Origin: Achromobacter sp. Bel
GTDB taxonomy: Bacteria > Pseudomonadota > Gammaproteobacteria > Burkholderiales > Burkholderiaceae_B
DNA: 64,000 nt
Assembly (NCBI RefSeq): GCF_012928505.1
Contig: NZ_JABBJN010000018.1
Location: forward strand, 1-64,000
Reading direction: 5' to 3'
The translations under genes and the position numbers were made by a program. This document shows, piece after piece, positions 35,161 to 43,887 of this stretch; within the stretch, counting starts at the first letter, position 1; each line of letters opens with the position of its first letter. A model generated the notes under the pieces. The model was given only the letters and a program-made list of their open reading frames with translations, had not been told where the DNA came from and ran no database searches.

Positions 35161-36350
35161 GATGGCATCTTGCAGAATTGGGCGTAGGCGTCCTTATCGT
35201 CGGACACCAGCTTGCGGACCAGATGCGGCGACAACGTGCCGTCGCTGTCCTTGCCGATCCGCATCAGGTAGAGGTCCTGGATGGGATGCTGATTGGTGTT
35301 CATGCTGAACTTGCCGCGCAGGGACGTGAACGCCGGATTGCGCAGCGCCGCGCGAAATTCCGCCGCCTTCGACAAGTCGCCACCGGTGGCCTTCAGGCCA
35401 GCGCCGATCAGGTTGGCGGTGTCGTACGCCTGCATCGCGTAGTCCGTCGGCACGCGGCCATAGGCTTCCTTGAACGCCTTCACGAACGCCTTGGACTGCG
35501 GATTGTCGAAGTCCTGCGACCAGATACCGGTGGTGTAGGACCCCGCCGACGCGTCGCCGGTTGCCTGGATCATGCGCGCATCCATCGAAAAGCTGGGCAT
35601 CAGCATCGGGATGCTCTTGTTCAATCCCGCCGCCGCGTACTGCTTGACGAAGTTGATGCCGGTACCGCCAGGATGGAACTGGTAGATGGCCTCAGGCGCC
35701 AGCGAACGCAGCCGCGCCAGTTCCACCGAAAAGTCGGACTGGTCGAGCTTGGTGTAGATCTCGGCCACCACCTCGCCCTTGTAGGTGCGCTTGAAGCCCT
35801 CGATCGCATCGCGGCCGGCTTGGTAGTTGGGCGCCAGCAGCACCACGCGCTTGTAGCCCAGCTCGTTGGCGGCCACGCCGCCCGCCGTATGGAAGGCATC
35901 GTTCTGATACGACGCCACGAAATAGTTGGGGTCGCATTTCTCGCCCGCGAAATTCGACGGGCCGGGGTTCAGGCTCACGTAGAAGGCGCCCGACTTCACC
36001 ACGCTGGGCACGACGGCGGCCAGCACGTTCGAGAAATTCACGCCCGTAAAGAGCTTCACGCCCGATTGCAGCAAGCGGTCGGCCGCCTGCTTGGCGTTGG
36101 CGGGCTTCAAGCCATCGTCTTCGATGACCAGTTGCACCGGCACGCCGCCCAGCTTGCCGTCGCCTTGCTTGATCGCCAGATTGAAGGCGTCGCGCTCGTC
36201 TTCGCCGATATAGCCCGCCGGCGTGGACAACGTAGCGATGAAGCCGATCTTGACGGGGTCTGCGGCATGCGCCGCGCCCATCGCGGCAACCGTGCCCATT
36301 ACGGCGGCAAGCGCGGCGGACAGGCCGCCTTTTTTCTGTTTCTTGATCAT
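35157..36350 (-). CDS. Periplasmic binding protein of the Liv-type ABC importer (LivK family)
   Basis: ATG 36350 gives 397 residues with a signal peptide (about 1-30, MGAAHAADP). A type I periplasmic-binding fold follows: KIGFIATLSTPAGYIGEDERDAF, IEDDGLKPANAKQAADRLLQ, NPGPSNFAGEKCDPNYFVASYQ. The family binds amino acids, amides or aromatic acids. Proximity to the dioxygenase and FAH genes suggests an aromatic or dicarboxylic substrate. The product resembles LivK-type receptors of aromatic catabolic clusters rather than LivJ/LivK proper. Confidence 0.88.
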   Translation of the reverse strand: MIKKQKKGGLSAALAAVMGTVAAMGAAHAADPVKIGFIATLSTPAGYIGEDERDAFNLAIKQGDGKLGGVPVQLVIEDDGLKPANAKQAADRLLQSGVKLFTGVNFSNVLAAVVPSVVKSGAFYVSLNPGPSNFAGEKCDPNYFVASYQNDAFHTAGGVAANELGYKRVVLLAPNYQAGRDAIEGFKRTYKGEVVAEIYTKLDQSDFSVELARLRSLAPEAIYQFHPGGTGINFVKQYAAAGLNKSIPMLMPSFSMDARMIQATGDASAGSYTTGIWSQDFDNPQSKAFVKAFKEAYGRVPTDYAMQAYDTANLIGAGLKATGGDLSKAAEFRAALRNPAFTSLRGKFSMNTNQHPIQDLYLMRIGKDSDGTLSPHLVRKLVSDDKDAYAQFCKMPS

Positions 36351-36409
36351 GTTTTTCCCCTTGAAGACTGCGTGGCCCGCCTGGCAGCCGGGCCCGATTG
36401 CCTGTTGCG

Positions 36410-37321
36410 CTAGACCGCCACCACCGGATGGCGCAGCGTGCCGATACCTTCCACGCACGCCACCACCACATCGCCCGGCCACAGCCATTCCTGCGGCTTG
36501 CGGCCCGCGCCCACGCCTTCCGGCGTGCCGGTGGCGATGATGTCGCCCGGCTCCAGCGTGATGCCGGCGCTGATGTCCGAGATCAGGAACGGCACCTTGA
36601 ACAGCATGTGCCGCGTGTTGGATCCCTGCTTCTTTTCGCCGTTGACCGTCAGCCACAGGTCCAGCACCTGCGGATCAGGGATCTCGTCGGCGGTAACGAT
36701 GCAGGGGCCGAACGGCGCGTAGGTGTCCTGGCCCTTCGAATAGATCCACTGCCCGGCGCGGCGGCAGTCGCGCGCGCTCATGTCCAGCATGACGCTGTAG
36801 CCGAACACGTAGGACAGCGCGTCGGCCTCGGCCACGCGCTGTGCGCGCCGGCCCATGATCACGGCCAGTTCCACTTCCCAGTCCAGCTGCTGCGTGATCT
36901 TGGCGTTGTGCTCGATGGCGTCGCCCGGGCCGATGACGGTGGTGGGCGGTTTGGAAAAGATCACCGGCTGCTTGGGCAAGTCGGCCGAGGTGTCCAGCGT
37001 ACGGCTGGATTCCGCGACGTGCTCCACGTAGTTCAGGCCAATGCCGAAGATGTTCTTGCGCGGCCGCGGGATCGGCGCCAGCAGCTTCACGTTTTCCTGC
37101 GGCAGCGCCGTGCCAACGGGCCAATTGCCGCGGTACGACTCCATCAGCCGGCTGGCCTGCGCGACCGCCACGGGACCCAGGTCAATGAAGGCCAGCATGT
37201 CGTCGGGCAGGTCCACGCCGCCGGCGGCGCCCAGCAAGGCCAGGTCCACCACATAGCCTTCGGCCAACGCGCCAAGCCGTGCGGCGGCGGTGGGATGAGC
37301 GCGAAAAGTCACCAAACGCAT
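36410..37321 (-). CDS. Fumarylacetoacetate hydrolase-family enzyme (fumaryl/maleylpyruvate hydrolase-like)
   Basis: FAH-fold hydrolase of 303 residues. Metal and active-site motifs are NIFGIGLNYVEHVAES, FSKPPTTVIGPGDAI, WEVELAVIMGRRAQRV with E-x-E, GYSVMLDMSARD and DIIATGTPEGVGAGRKP. In gentisate routes a member of this family splits fumarylpyruvate or maleylpyruvate to pyruvate and fumarate or malate. It lies 90 bases after the cupin dioxygenase gene on the same strand. Confidence 0.87.
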   Translation of the reverse strand: MRLVTFRAHPTAAARLGALAEGYVVDLALLGAAGGVDLPDDMLAFIDLGPVAVAQASRLMESYRGNWPVGTALPQENVKLLAPIPRPRKNIFGIGLNYVEHVAESSRTLDTSADLPKQPVIFSKPPTTVIGPGDAIEHNAKITQQLDWEVELAVIMGRRAQRVAEADALSYVFGYSVMLDMSARDCRRAGQWIYSKGQDTYAPFGPCIVTADEIPDPQVLDLWLTVNGEKKQGSNTRHMLFKVPFLISDISAGITLEPGDIIATGTPEGVGAGRKPQEWLWPGDVVVACVEGIGTLRHPVVAV

Positions 37322-37411
37322 AGGAACTCCATAAATTCAGGATGAGTTGAGTCAGGCGCGCGGAACGGCGCCCGCGCGGCGGATGAAAATTTGAAAGGGG
37401 GTCGGGCGACG

Positions 37412-38536
37412 CTAGATCAGCACTTGATGGCCGTCGTTTTCCTTGACCGCTTCTTCGCGGTAGAGCGCCAGCGACCGCATCACCGGCAGGTCGTTGAAGC
37501 AGAACAGGCAGGCGTCGTCGTTCGCCGACAGGTTCACGTGTTCATGGATGGCCCAGGACGGCACGCAGAAGATGTCGCGTTCGGTCCAGTCGTAGCGTTT
37601 GCCGTCGATGATGGAATAGCCGCTGCCTTTGGCGACTTGATAGATGAAGCTGCCGGTGTGGCGGTGCGCCTTGGTGTGCTCGCCCGCGCGCAGCAACTGC
37701 ATGCTGGCGCCGATGGTGGGCATGACGGGGCCGCCGGTCGCCGGGTTCACGTATTCCAGCAAAATGCCGTCGTACGGGCTGCCGGCGGTGGTGCGCGCAT
37801 AGCGGCGCAACGCCTCGTAGGTGGGTTCCCATTCATACTTGAACAGCGGCGAATAGGGCTTCGTCCAGCCCGACACCTGCGGCCGCAACGCCGCGTGGCC
37901 CCAGGCCGCGCTGGTGTCATCCACCGGGTACGTCACCGTCTGGTTCAGGTCGGGATGCACGGCGTAGAAGCCGGCCTCCAGCGCGTTGACCAGCGGAATG
38001 TCCAGCCCATCCTGCCAGATGCAGGTGGTGCCGTCTTCGGACACGCCGTGCTCGTGCCAGGTGCCGTTGGGCGTCAGCACGAAATCGTTGGCGCCCAGCG
38101 TCATCTTGTGGCCGTCGACCACGGTGTACGCACCCTGCCCTTCCATGATGAAACGCAGCGCGGAATGCGAATGCTTGTGCGCAGACGCCAGTTCCCCGGG
38201 CTGCATCACCTGCAGGCCCGAATACAGCCAGCCCACGGCGGCGGCCACGTCGCGCCGGCCGGGATTGTTCAGATAGATGACCCGCCGGCCCGCCTCTTCG
38301 GGCGACACCAGCTCGGCCGACCGCAGCACATGGCCGCGCAAGTCCTGATAGCGCCACACCACCGGCACCGAGGCGGACCGCGGCGCCCAGGGCTCGATCT
38401 TGTTCGCCACCGTCCACAGCGCGCCCGTCTCCAGGCGCGCCAACTCCTGGTAATAGGCGATGCGCTCCGGCGAATCGGCCACGTTGGCGCGGCCTGCGGT
38501 GTCTTCGCGGTAGGCGTCGTACCGGTTGGATTCCAT
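37412..38536 (-). CDS. Gentisate 1,2-dioxygenase-like double-cupin enzyme
   Basis: ATG 38536 has GGGAAAGGG upstream and gives 374 residues. Two cupin domains are visible. The first carries the iron-site HKHSHSALRFIMEGQGAYTV and, 40 residues on, PNGTWHEHGV with WQDGLDIPLV, very close to gentisate dioxygenases. The second has AHRHTGSFIYQVAKGSGYSI. Gentisate dioxygenase opens 2,5-dihydroxybenzoate to maleylpyruvate. Salicylate and hydroxynaphthoate dioxygenases are close relatives, so the substrate is not certain. Confidence 0.85.
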   Translation of the reverse strand: MESNRYDAYREDTAGRANVADSPERIAYYQELARLETGALWTVANKIEPWAPRSASVPVVWRYQDLRGHVLRSAELVSPEEAGRRVIYLNNPGRRDVAAAVGWLYSGLQVMQPGELASAHKHSHSALRFIMEGQGAYTVVDGHKMTLGANDFVLTPNGTWHEHGVSEDGTTCIWQDGLDIPLVNALEAGFYAVHPDLNQTVTYPVDDTSAAWGHAALRPQVSGWTKPYSPLFKYEWEPTYEALRRYARTTAGSPYDGILLEYVNPATGGPVMPTIGASMQLLRAGEHTKAHRHTGSFIYQVAKGSGYSIIDGKRYDWTERDIFCVPSWAIHEHVNLSANDDACLFCFNDLPVMRSLALYREEAVKENDGHQVLI

Positions 38537-38665
38537 CCCTTTCCCTCTTTTTATAAAAATCAGAAGATTTTCGAAAATAATAGAGGCGAGGCCGAAATCG
38601 GGCAATCGTTGCGCGCTAGGGGTTTTCCCGCCAAGCGAAATTTTGTGGGCGCCGTGTCAAAAAAT

Positions 38666-38683
38666 ACTGTACAAAAACACAGT
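38666..38683. promoter_or_regulatory. Dyad in the divergent gdo / small-gene promoter region
   Basis: ACTGT (38666-38670) and ACAGT (38679-38683) are complementary around an AT-rich 8-base spacer, within the 198-base gap between the dioxygenase gene and the small gene at 38735. It could be an operator for the GntR-type regulator of this cluster, but the arms are short. Confidence 0.3.
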
Positions 38684-38734
38684 TCGACGTGATACATTTC
38701 GCTCGCCCGAAAAACTGTCGTCCAGGAGAATCCT

Positions 38735-38980
38735 GTGTCCGAAGCCGCTCATCTTGTTCAGTACATCGTCGTTCCCTACCGCGCCGCCGCCAACGGTGTC
38801 GCGCCAGGTGAAATCCGTCCGGCCAGCAGCGAATTCGGAGCCATCCGGATCGCCAATTCCATGGCCTCCAAATTCGCGGGGGTCGCCGCCTATGAAGTGT
38901 TGATCGACAAAGAAACCGGCGATATGGAATCGCCGCGCATCCTGATGCAGATCGGCACGGTGCCGTCGCTGGATGATTGA
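38735..38980 (+). CDS. Small protein of unknown function (81 residues)
   Basis: GTG start with CCAGGAG 6-8 bases upstream, the strongest reason to call it a gene. The product begins MSEAAHLVQYIVVPYRAAAN and contains FGAIRIANSMASKFAGVAAY. It is soluble, with no signal peptide and no motif I recognise. It stands alone between the divergent gentisate-like cluster and the convergent sigma54 activator gene. A balanced, hydrophilic composition fits a real cytoplasmic protein. Confidence 0.65.
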   Translation: MSEAAHLVQYIVVPYRAAANGVAPGEIRPASSEFGAIRIANSMASKFAGVAAYEVLIDKETGDMESPRILMQIGTVPSLDD

Positions 38981-39035
38981 CGTCTGGGCGCGGCCCGTCC
39001 ACTGCCGGGTGGGCCGCGCCCAGACGTTACGGCGG

Positions 39036-40973
39036 CTAGCCGCCTGAGCCGCGCAATTTGCGCCATAGCGTGCTGCGGCTGACGCCCAATTTACGCGCCG
39101 CGGCGGCGTGATTGCCTCCGCACTCGGCAAGCACCGCTTGCGCGTACTCTCGCTCCCCCGATCGCCGCACAGACGTCAGCGTGGCGGCATCGTCCACGCC
39201 CAGCCCGCCCGGCCTGTCCAGCAATGCCCGGATTGCCGCCGCATCCAGCGGCGCATCCCGTTCCGCACACGCCATCGCAATCCGCTGCGCCACGTTTTCC
39301 AGTTCGCGTCCATTGCCTGGCCAATCATGATCCGCCAGGGCCGCAGGTAAAACGTCCAACACCGCTTGTTCGTACTGGTCCAGGCCCGCATCGCGCATCG
39401 CCTGCGACACGAATCGCCGCGACAACGCGTCAACATCGGCCGGCCGCGACTTCAGTGGCGGCACGGCCACGCACAGGACTGCAATGCGGTAGTACAGGTC
39501 TTCGCGAAACGTGCCCTCGCGCACCATCGCCAACAGGTCGCGGTGCGTCGCCACGATGACGCGCAGGTCCACTGACGTAGCGGTGACCGCGCCCACGCGC
39601 GTGATTTCCCGTTCCTGCAGCACGCGCAGCAAGCGGGTCTGCAGCGCAAAGGGCAGCTCCGCGATCTCGTCCAGGAACAAGGTGCCCTGATGCGCGGCTT
39701 CGACCAGTCCCGCTTTGCCCGACCGGCGCGCGCCGGTGAAGGCCCCTTCCTCATAGCCGAACAGCTCGCTTTCCAGCAGGCTTTCCGTCAACGCGCCGCA
39801 GTTGACCGCCACGAACGCATGGTGACGGCGCGGACTGGCGTGGTGCATGCCCTGCGCCAGCAGCTCCTTGCCGACTCCGCTTGGCCCGGTGATCAGCACC
39901 GTCGCCTCCCCGCGCGTGGCATAGATGCGGCACCGGCGGACCACGGCCTGCATCGTCGGCGACGCCTGCACGATCTGGTCCAGCGTATAGCTCGCGCCCG
40001 CGCCCTTGCGGCGTTCGTGGCGGCGCAGCTTGTGGAATGCCTGCCGCACGTCGTTGGATTCGCGCAAGGTGTAGACCGCGCCTGCCGCCACCCCGCCTTC
40101 GTGCAGCACCGTGCTGTCCACCACGACCTGCCTCCCCTGAAAGGTGAACACGCCCGAACCGCCCCGCGATGCGTTGCGCAATGCCGGGCCGGGATCGAGT
40201 TCCGCCACGCCTGCATTCAACGGCGCGCCGATCGCCAAGGGCGGGGCACTGCCCGTCAGCATCTGCGCGGCCGGATTGGCCGCCACGACACAGCCTCGCG
40301 CATCGACGGCGACGACCCCTTCGTGCAAGTGCTCCAGCACGTTCGCCAAGGTAATGCGGCGCGACTTCTCGGCCTGCTGCGCCACCACCAGGTTGATCGC
40401 GTCTTCCAACGCCGCGTTGACCGAATTGCGCGAATACAGGAACACGCCGGCCATGCCTTGCTGCTGCGCAAGGTGCACGGCCAGGCCGGCGCCGATCACC
40501 ACCTGCACGCCGTCGGCCCGCAATGCCGCCACGGTATTGCGGGCGTCGTTCTCGGTGTCGTAGGCGCGCACGTCCAGTTTCAGGTCGAACTCTTGGATGA
40601 ACTGCCGCATTTCCTCGGGCACAAGCCGGTACAGCATCAATGCGATGCGGTCTGACACCTGGCGCGCACGCGCCAATGCGGCCATGACGTCGTACCCCCC
40701 CACGCGAACGGCGACTACCGGAACGTCCAACTGCGACCGTAAATAATCGGCGTTCGCGCCCGCCGTCAGGATCACATCGCAAGATTCCGTGCGCAGCTTG
40801 GCGCGGATCATGTCTACGGCGTCGTCGAAATGGGCCTTCAGGACCTGCACGCGCGCGCGCTCCGCGTAATCCGGCGCGCAACGCTGCACCAGGGGCAGCA
40901 GCTCATAGGCGCTGACGGCCCAGAGTGAAACCGGGCTGGGCGTCGGCGCCGGGTAAGGCTGGTGGGCTGGCAT
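39036..40973 (-). CDS. Sigma54-dependent activator with PrpR-type sensor domain
   Basis: Product of 645 residues in four parts. A PrpR_N-like domain (about 18-190) contains DVILTAGANADYLRSQLDVPVV. A PAS-like region lies at about 205-315. The AAA+ domain has Walker A GPSGVGKE (363-370), the sigma54-contact GAFTGA (410-415) and Walker B GTLFLDEI (430-437). A C-terminal Fis-type HTH has GNHAAAARKLGVSRSTLWRK. PrpR-type domains sense acyl or tricarboxylate intermediates. Its gene is divergent from a Bug receptor gene that carries a consensus sigma54 promoter, the likely target. Confidence 0.9.
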   Translation of the reverse strand: MPAHQPYPAPTPSPVSLWAVSAYELLPLVQRCAPDYAERARVQVLKAHFDDAVDMIRAKLRTESCDVILTAGANADYLRSQLDVPVVAVRVGGYDVMAALARARQVSDRIALMLYRLVPEEMRQFIQEFDLKLDVRAYDTENDARNTVAALRADGVQVVIGAGLAVHLAQQQGMAGVFLYSRNSVNAALEDAINLVVAQQAEKSRRITLANVLEHLHEGVVAVDARGCVVAANPAAQMLTGSAPPLAIGAPLNAGVAELDPGPALRNASRGGSGVFTFQGRQVVVDSTVLHEGGVAAGAVYTLRESNDVRQAFHKLRRHERRKGAGASYTLDQIVQASPTMQAVVRRCRIYATRGEATVLITGPSGVGKELLAQGMHHASPRRHHAFVAVNCGALTESLLESELFGYEEGAFTGARRSGKAGLVEAAHQGTLFLDEIAELPFALQTRLLRVLQEREITRVGAVTATSVDLRVIVATHRDLLAMVREGTFREDLYYRIAVLCVAVPPLKSRPADVDALSRRFVSQAMRDAGLDQYEQAVLDVLPAALADHDWPGNGRELENVAQRIAMACAERDAPLDAAAIRALLDRPGGLGVDDAATLTSVRRSGEREYAQAVLAECGGNHAAAARKLGVSRSTLWRKLRGSGG

Positions 40974-40987
40974 TGGGCTGTCTCATT

Positions 40988-41008
40988 TTTGAATGCTTGT
41001 GTTTCAAA
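40988..41008. promoter_or_regulatory. Candidate upstream activator dyad
   Basis: TTTGAA (40988-40993) and TTCAAA (41003-41008) are complementary arms in the gap between the sigma54 activator gene and its presumed target. The dyad lies about 80-115 bases upstream of the -24/-12 promoter, where enhancer sites for such activators normally sit. Assignment by position and symmetry only. Confidence 0.4.
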
Positions 41009-41089
41009 TATAGATCAACCCGGATTACCGAAAATGCCCGCCATTTAAAAAAATCCTTTCTTATCAATGGACCTGGCCATCCCGCACCC

Positions 41090-41106
41090 CTGGCACGGGT
41101 TTTGCA
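41090..41106 (+). promoter_or_regulatory. Sigma54 -24/-12 promoter
   Basis: CTGGCACGGGTTTTGCA matches the sigma54 consensus YTGGCACG-N4-TTGCW throughout, including the invariant GG and GC with correct spacing. Transcription should begin near 41117, leaving a 37-base leader before the Bug receptor ATG at 41154. A sigma54 activator gene starts 117 bases upstream in the other direction. Confidence 0.92.
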
Positions 41107-41153
41107 AGGGTTGCCCTGACTCTGAATGCAGAGCACAAGACCAGGAGACCTCC

Positions 41154-42134
41154 ATGCAACGCAGACATTTTCTTCGCGCGGGGTTGGCATTGCCCGCCCT
41201 GCCCGCCTTGTTCAACACCGCCCGCGCCGCCCCTGCCTACCCGGCCGCGCCGATCACCTTGATCGTGGCGTATGTGGCTGGCGGCAGCACGGACCAGCGC
41301 GCTCGCCAATTCGGCGCGTTCATCGCGCAGGCGCTCGGCCAGCCCGTGATCGTGCAGAATCGCCCCGGCGCGGCAGGCAATATCGGCACCGAAGCCGTCG
41401 CCCGGGCGAAACCCGACGGCTACACCCTGGGCATGGGCAACCTGGCCCCGTTGTCGGTCAATCGCAGCCTGATGCCGGCCAGCGGGTTCGACCCCGTGTC
41501 GTCACTGACGATGATCGCGCTGATCGAGCGCGGCCCGTTGATGCTGGTCGTCAGTGCGGACTCGCCCCAACGCGACGTCCCGTCGCTGCTGGCAGCCGCC
41601 CGCGCAAAGCCTGGCGGTTTTTCCTACGGATCCAGCGGCGTGGGCAGCGCCCACCACCTGTCGGGTGAACTGTTGAAAAGCCTGACCGGCGCGCCCGTGA
41701 CGCACGTGCCGTACAAGGGCGGCGCCGCGGCGGTCACCGACCTGATCGGCGGCCACCTGGATTTCCTGTTCGAACCCATGTACTCCGCGATTCCCTACAC
41801 GCGGTCCGGAAAGCTGCGCGCACTGGCGATCACAAGCGAACACCGCTCGCCGATCGCGCCCGACGTTCCTACGATGGCGCAAGCGGGCGTGCCCGGCTTT
41901 CACATGGAAAACTGGCAAGGACTGATCGGTCCGGCCGGCATGCCGCCCACCGTGATCCAGCAGCTGAACGAGGTGGTGAACCGTGCCCTGCAAGACCCCG
42001 GCATCCGCGAACAGATGCTGGCGCAAGGCAATGAACTTGGCGGCGGCACGCCCCAGGAATTCACCGACCTGGTGCGTGCTGAATCCATCCGATGGCAGGC
42101 ACTGATCGCCCGGACGGGCATCGCCGTGAACTAG
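41154..42134 (+). CDS. Bug/TctC-family periplasmic substrate-binding protein
   Basis: ATG 41154 follows CCAGGAG and gives 326 residues. The N-terminus MQRRHFLRAGLALPALPALF is a Tat- or Sec-type signal. The Bug fold is shown by YPAAPITLIVAYVAGGSTDQ, VQNRPGAAGNIGTEAVARA and HVPYKGGAAAVTDLIGGHLD. It stands directly behind the sigma54 promoter and before a quinone oxidoreductase gene. Sigma54 control of a Bug receptor suggests an inducible or alternative carbon or nitrogen source. Confidence 0.93.
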   Translation: MQRRHFLRAGLALPALPALFNTARAAPAYPAAPITLIVAYVAGGSTDQRARQFGAFIAQALGQPVIVQNRPGAAGNIGTEAVARAKPDGYTLGMGNLAPLSVNRSLMPASGFDPVSSLTMIALIERGPLMLVVSADSPQRDVPSLLAAARAKPGGFSYGSSGVGSAHHLSGELLKSLTGAPVTHVPYKGGAAAVTDLIGGHLDFLFEPMYSAIPYTRSGKLRALAITSEHRSPIAPDVPTMAQAGVPGFHMENWQGLIGPAGMPPTVIQQLNEVVNRALQDPGIREQMLAQGNELGGGTPQEFTDLVRAESIRWQALIARTGIAVN

Positions 42135-42199
42135 CGGCGCGCCAGGCGCGCCCGACTCTTCAACAAAGCACGACTCCACACACAGCAGCGGAAACCATC

Positions 42200-43201
42200 A
42201 TGAGAGCCATTTCTATCGAACAATACGGCGGCCCCGACGTCCTTCAATGGCGGCAGGACGCGCCCGTCCCCGAGCCCGGCCCGGACGACGTCCTGGTGCG
42301 CGTCGCGTATGCCGGCGTCAACTTCATGGACATCCACACGCGTCAAGGCAAGTACGCCGCGTCGCGCACCTACCCCGTGCGCTTGCCGTGCACGCTGGGC
42401 ATGGAAGGCGCGGGCCGCGTCATCGCCGTCGGCCACAACGTGACGACGGTGAAGGCGGGCGATCGCGTTGCCTGGTGCATCGCATGGGGCAGCTACGCGG
42501 ACTATGCGCGTATCCCCGCCGCCCGGTGCGCGCGCCTGCCCGACACCGTTGCGTACGATGTCGCGGCGGCAGCGATCTTCCAGGGAAGCACCGCCCACTA
42601 TCTGGTGCAGGACGTCGCGCGATTGCAAGCCGGCGCGACGTGCCTTATCCATGCGGCATCCGGCAGCATCGGACAGCTATTGGTCCAGTGGGCCAAGCAT
42701 CTGGGCGCGACCGTCTACGCCACCGCCAGCAATGCGGAAAAATGCAGCGTCGCCATGGCGCGCGGCGCGGACGCAGCCTTCCTCTATGGTGACGGCCAGT
42801 TCGCCGACGACGTCCTGGAAGCGACCGCGGGCGGCGGCGTGGACGTGGCGTTCGATTCCATAGGCCGCAAGACGCTGCGCGACAGCTTCCGGGCGACGCG
42901 CACACGGGGCTTGGTCGTCAATTACGGATCCGTGTCGGGTTCATTGCAGGACCTGGATCCCATCGAACTCGGCGAAAGCGGATCGCTGTTCCTTACCCGT
43001 CCCAGGCTGGCCGATCACATGCAAGATGCGCAGACCGTGCAACGCCGCGCCGATGCGGTGTGGGCCGCCCTGGCTTCCGGTGCGTTGACGATGGAAATCG
43101 CCGGACGCTACACGCTGGAGACGGTCGCCCAAGCCCACGAACGCATCGAAAGCCGCGTGCAGATCGGCAAGGCGGTGGTGGAAATCGATCGCGGCGCTTA
43201 G
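42200..43201 (+). CDS. Zinc-independent quinone oxidoreductase (QOR, MDR family)
   Basis: ATG 42200 with GGAAA upstream gives 333 residues. MRAISIEQYGGPDVLQWRQD is a classic QOR opening, followed by AYAGVNFMDIHTRQGKY and the nucleotide-binding LIHAASGSIGQLLVQWAKHLGA. The family reduces quinones with NADPH or acts on enoyl substrates. It follows the Bug gene by 65 bases and probably belongs to the same sigma54-driven transcript. Confidence 0.88.
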   Translation: MRAISIEQYGGPDVLQWRQDAPVPEPGPDDVLVRVAYAGVNFMDIHTRQGKYAASRTYPVRLPCTLGMEGAGRVIAVGHNVTTVKAGDRVAWCIAWGSYADYARIPAARCARLPDTVAYDVAAAAIFQGSTAHYLVQDVARLQAGATCLIHAASGSIGQLLVQWAKHLGATVYATASNAEKCSVAMARGADAAFLYGDGQFADDVLEATAGGGVDVAFDSIGRKTLRDSFRATRTRGLVVNYGSVSGSLQDLDPIELGESGSLFLTRPRLADHMQDAQTVQRRADAVWAALASGALTMEIAGRYTLETVAQAHERIESRVQIGKAVVEIDRGA

Positions 43202-43279
43202 TGCCGGCCGTAGCGGACGAGTGCGGCAGACGGGCGGTTAACATTGGCCGACCCATCAGAGTCCAACAACCGGGAAGCC

Positions 43280-43783
43280 ATGGAACTCACCCTACCCTCC
43301 AGTCTCTTGAAGCCCCTTGAACGCGAAGCCGCCGATGCGCAACGCACCCTGCACGCGCACATCCTGAAGAAGCTGGAAGCCGTCACCCCGCCCGTCGAGG
43401 CGATCGACCCCAACGTGCTGAAGGTGGGATTGCCGCAATTGGTGGACTATCTGTCGCGGCTGCCCGGGACGACCGTGCTGTCTTCGAAAGTCACGCCCGA
43501 CGCGTACTGGTGGGTCAAGCTGACCATCGATCTGCAGCATCCGCTGGCCTGGCCAGTCGTGCAGGAGCTGGGGTTCGTGCTGAACGACGCGTCGGTGCAT
43601 GACAAACTGCCGACCGTCTTCAAGCCGGTGTCTCCCCCTCCTTATTTGAATGGCGGTCCACAGGAGTTCTTATCCTGGGTGATCGAATCTACCTACAACT
43701 ACATTGACCCCGCATGGATCGCGCAGACGCTGGAGGGTTATCTGCCCCGTCCTGTCGATGACTTGAGCAAGTGGAACGCATGA
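43280..43783 (+). CDS. Hypothetical protein with ribbon-helix-helix-like N-terminus
   Basis: ATG 43280 with GGGAAG just upstream gives 167 residues; a TTG at 43244 is an alternative. The opening MELTLPSSLLKPLEREAADA and QRTLHAHILKKLEAV has the beta-strand plus amphipathic-helix pattern of Arc/MetJ ribbon-helix-helix DNA-binding domains. The remaining 125 residues (VTPDAYWWVKLTIDLQHPLA and FLSWVIESTYNYIDPAWI) match no family I know. Its stop overlaps a 35-residue ORF by ATGA. Confidence 0.6.
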   Translation: MELTLPSSLLKPLEREAADAQRTLHAHILKKLEAVTPPVEAIDPNVLKVGLPQLVDYLSRLPGTTVLSSKVTPDAYWWVKLTIDLQHPLAWPVVQELGFVLNDASVHDKLPTVFKPVSPPPYLNGGPQEFLSWVIESTYNYIDPAWIAQTLEGYLPRPVDDLSKWNA

Positions 43784-43887
43784 GCAAAGCCATCGAAGCC
43801 GATTTCCAACCGCTGCCTGCCGGCATGCTGGAACACACGCAATCGCGACGCGCCCGACTCCATGCGCGGGTCGCCCACAGGCCGTGA
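43780..43887 (+). CDS. Possible 35-residue coupled small ORF
   Basis: The ATG at 43780 overlaps the stop of the preceding gene (ATGA), and the stop at 43885-43887 overlaps the GTG of the next gene (GTGA). The peptide MSKAIEADFQPLPAGMLEHT and a basic QSRRARLHARVAHRP tail show no signal or membrane segment. The double overlap suggests translational coupling, but so short an ORF may be chance. Confidence 0.35.
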   Translation: MSKAIEADFQPLPAGMLEHTQSRRARLHARVAHRP

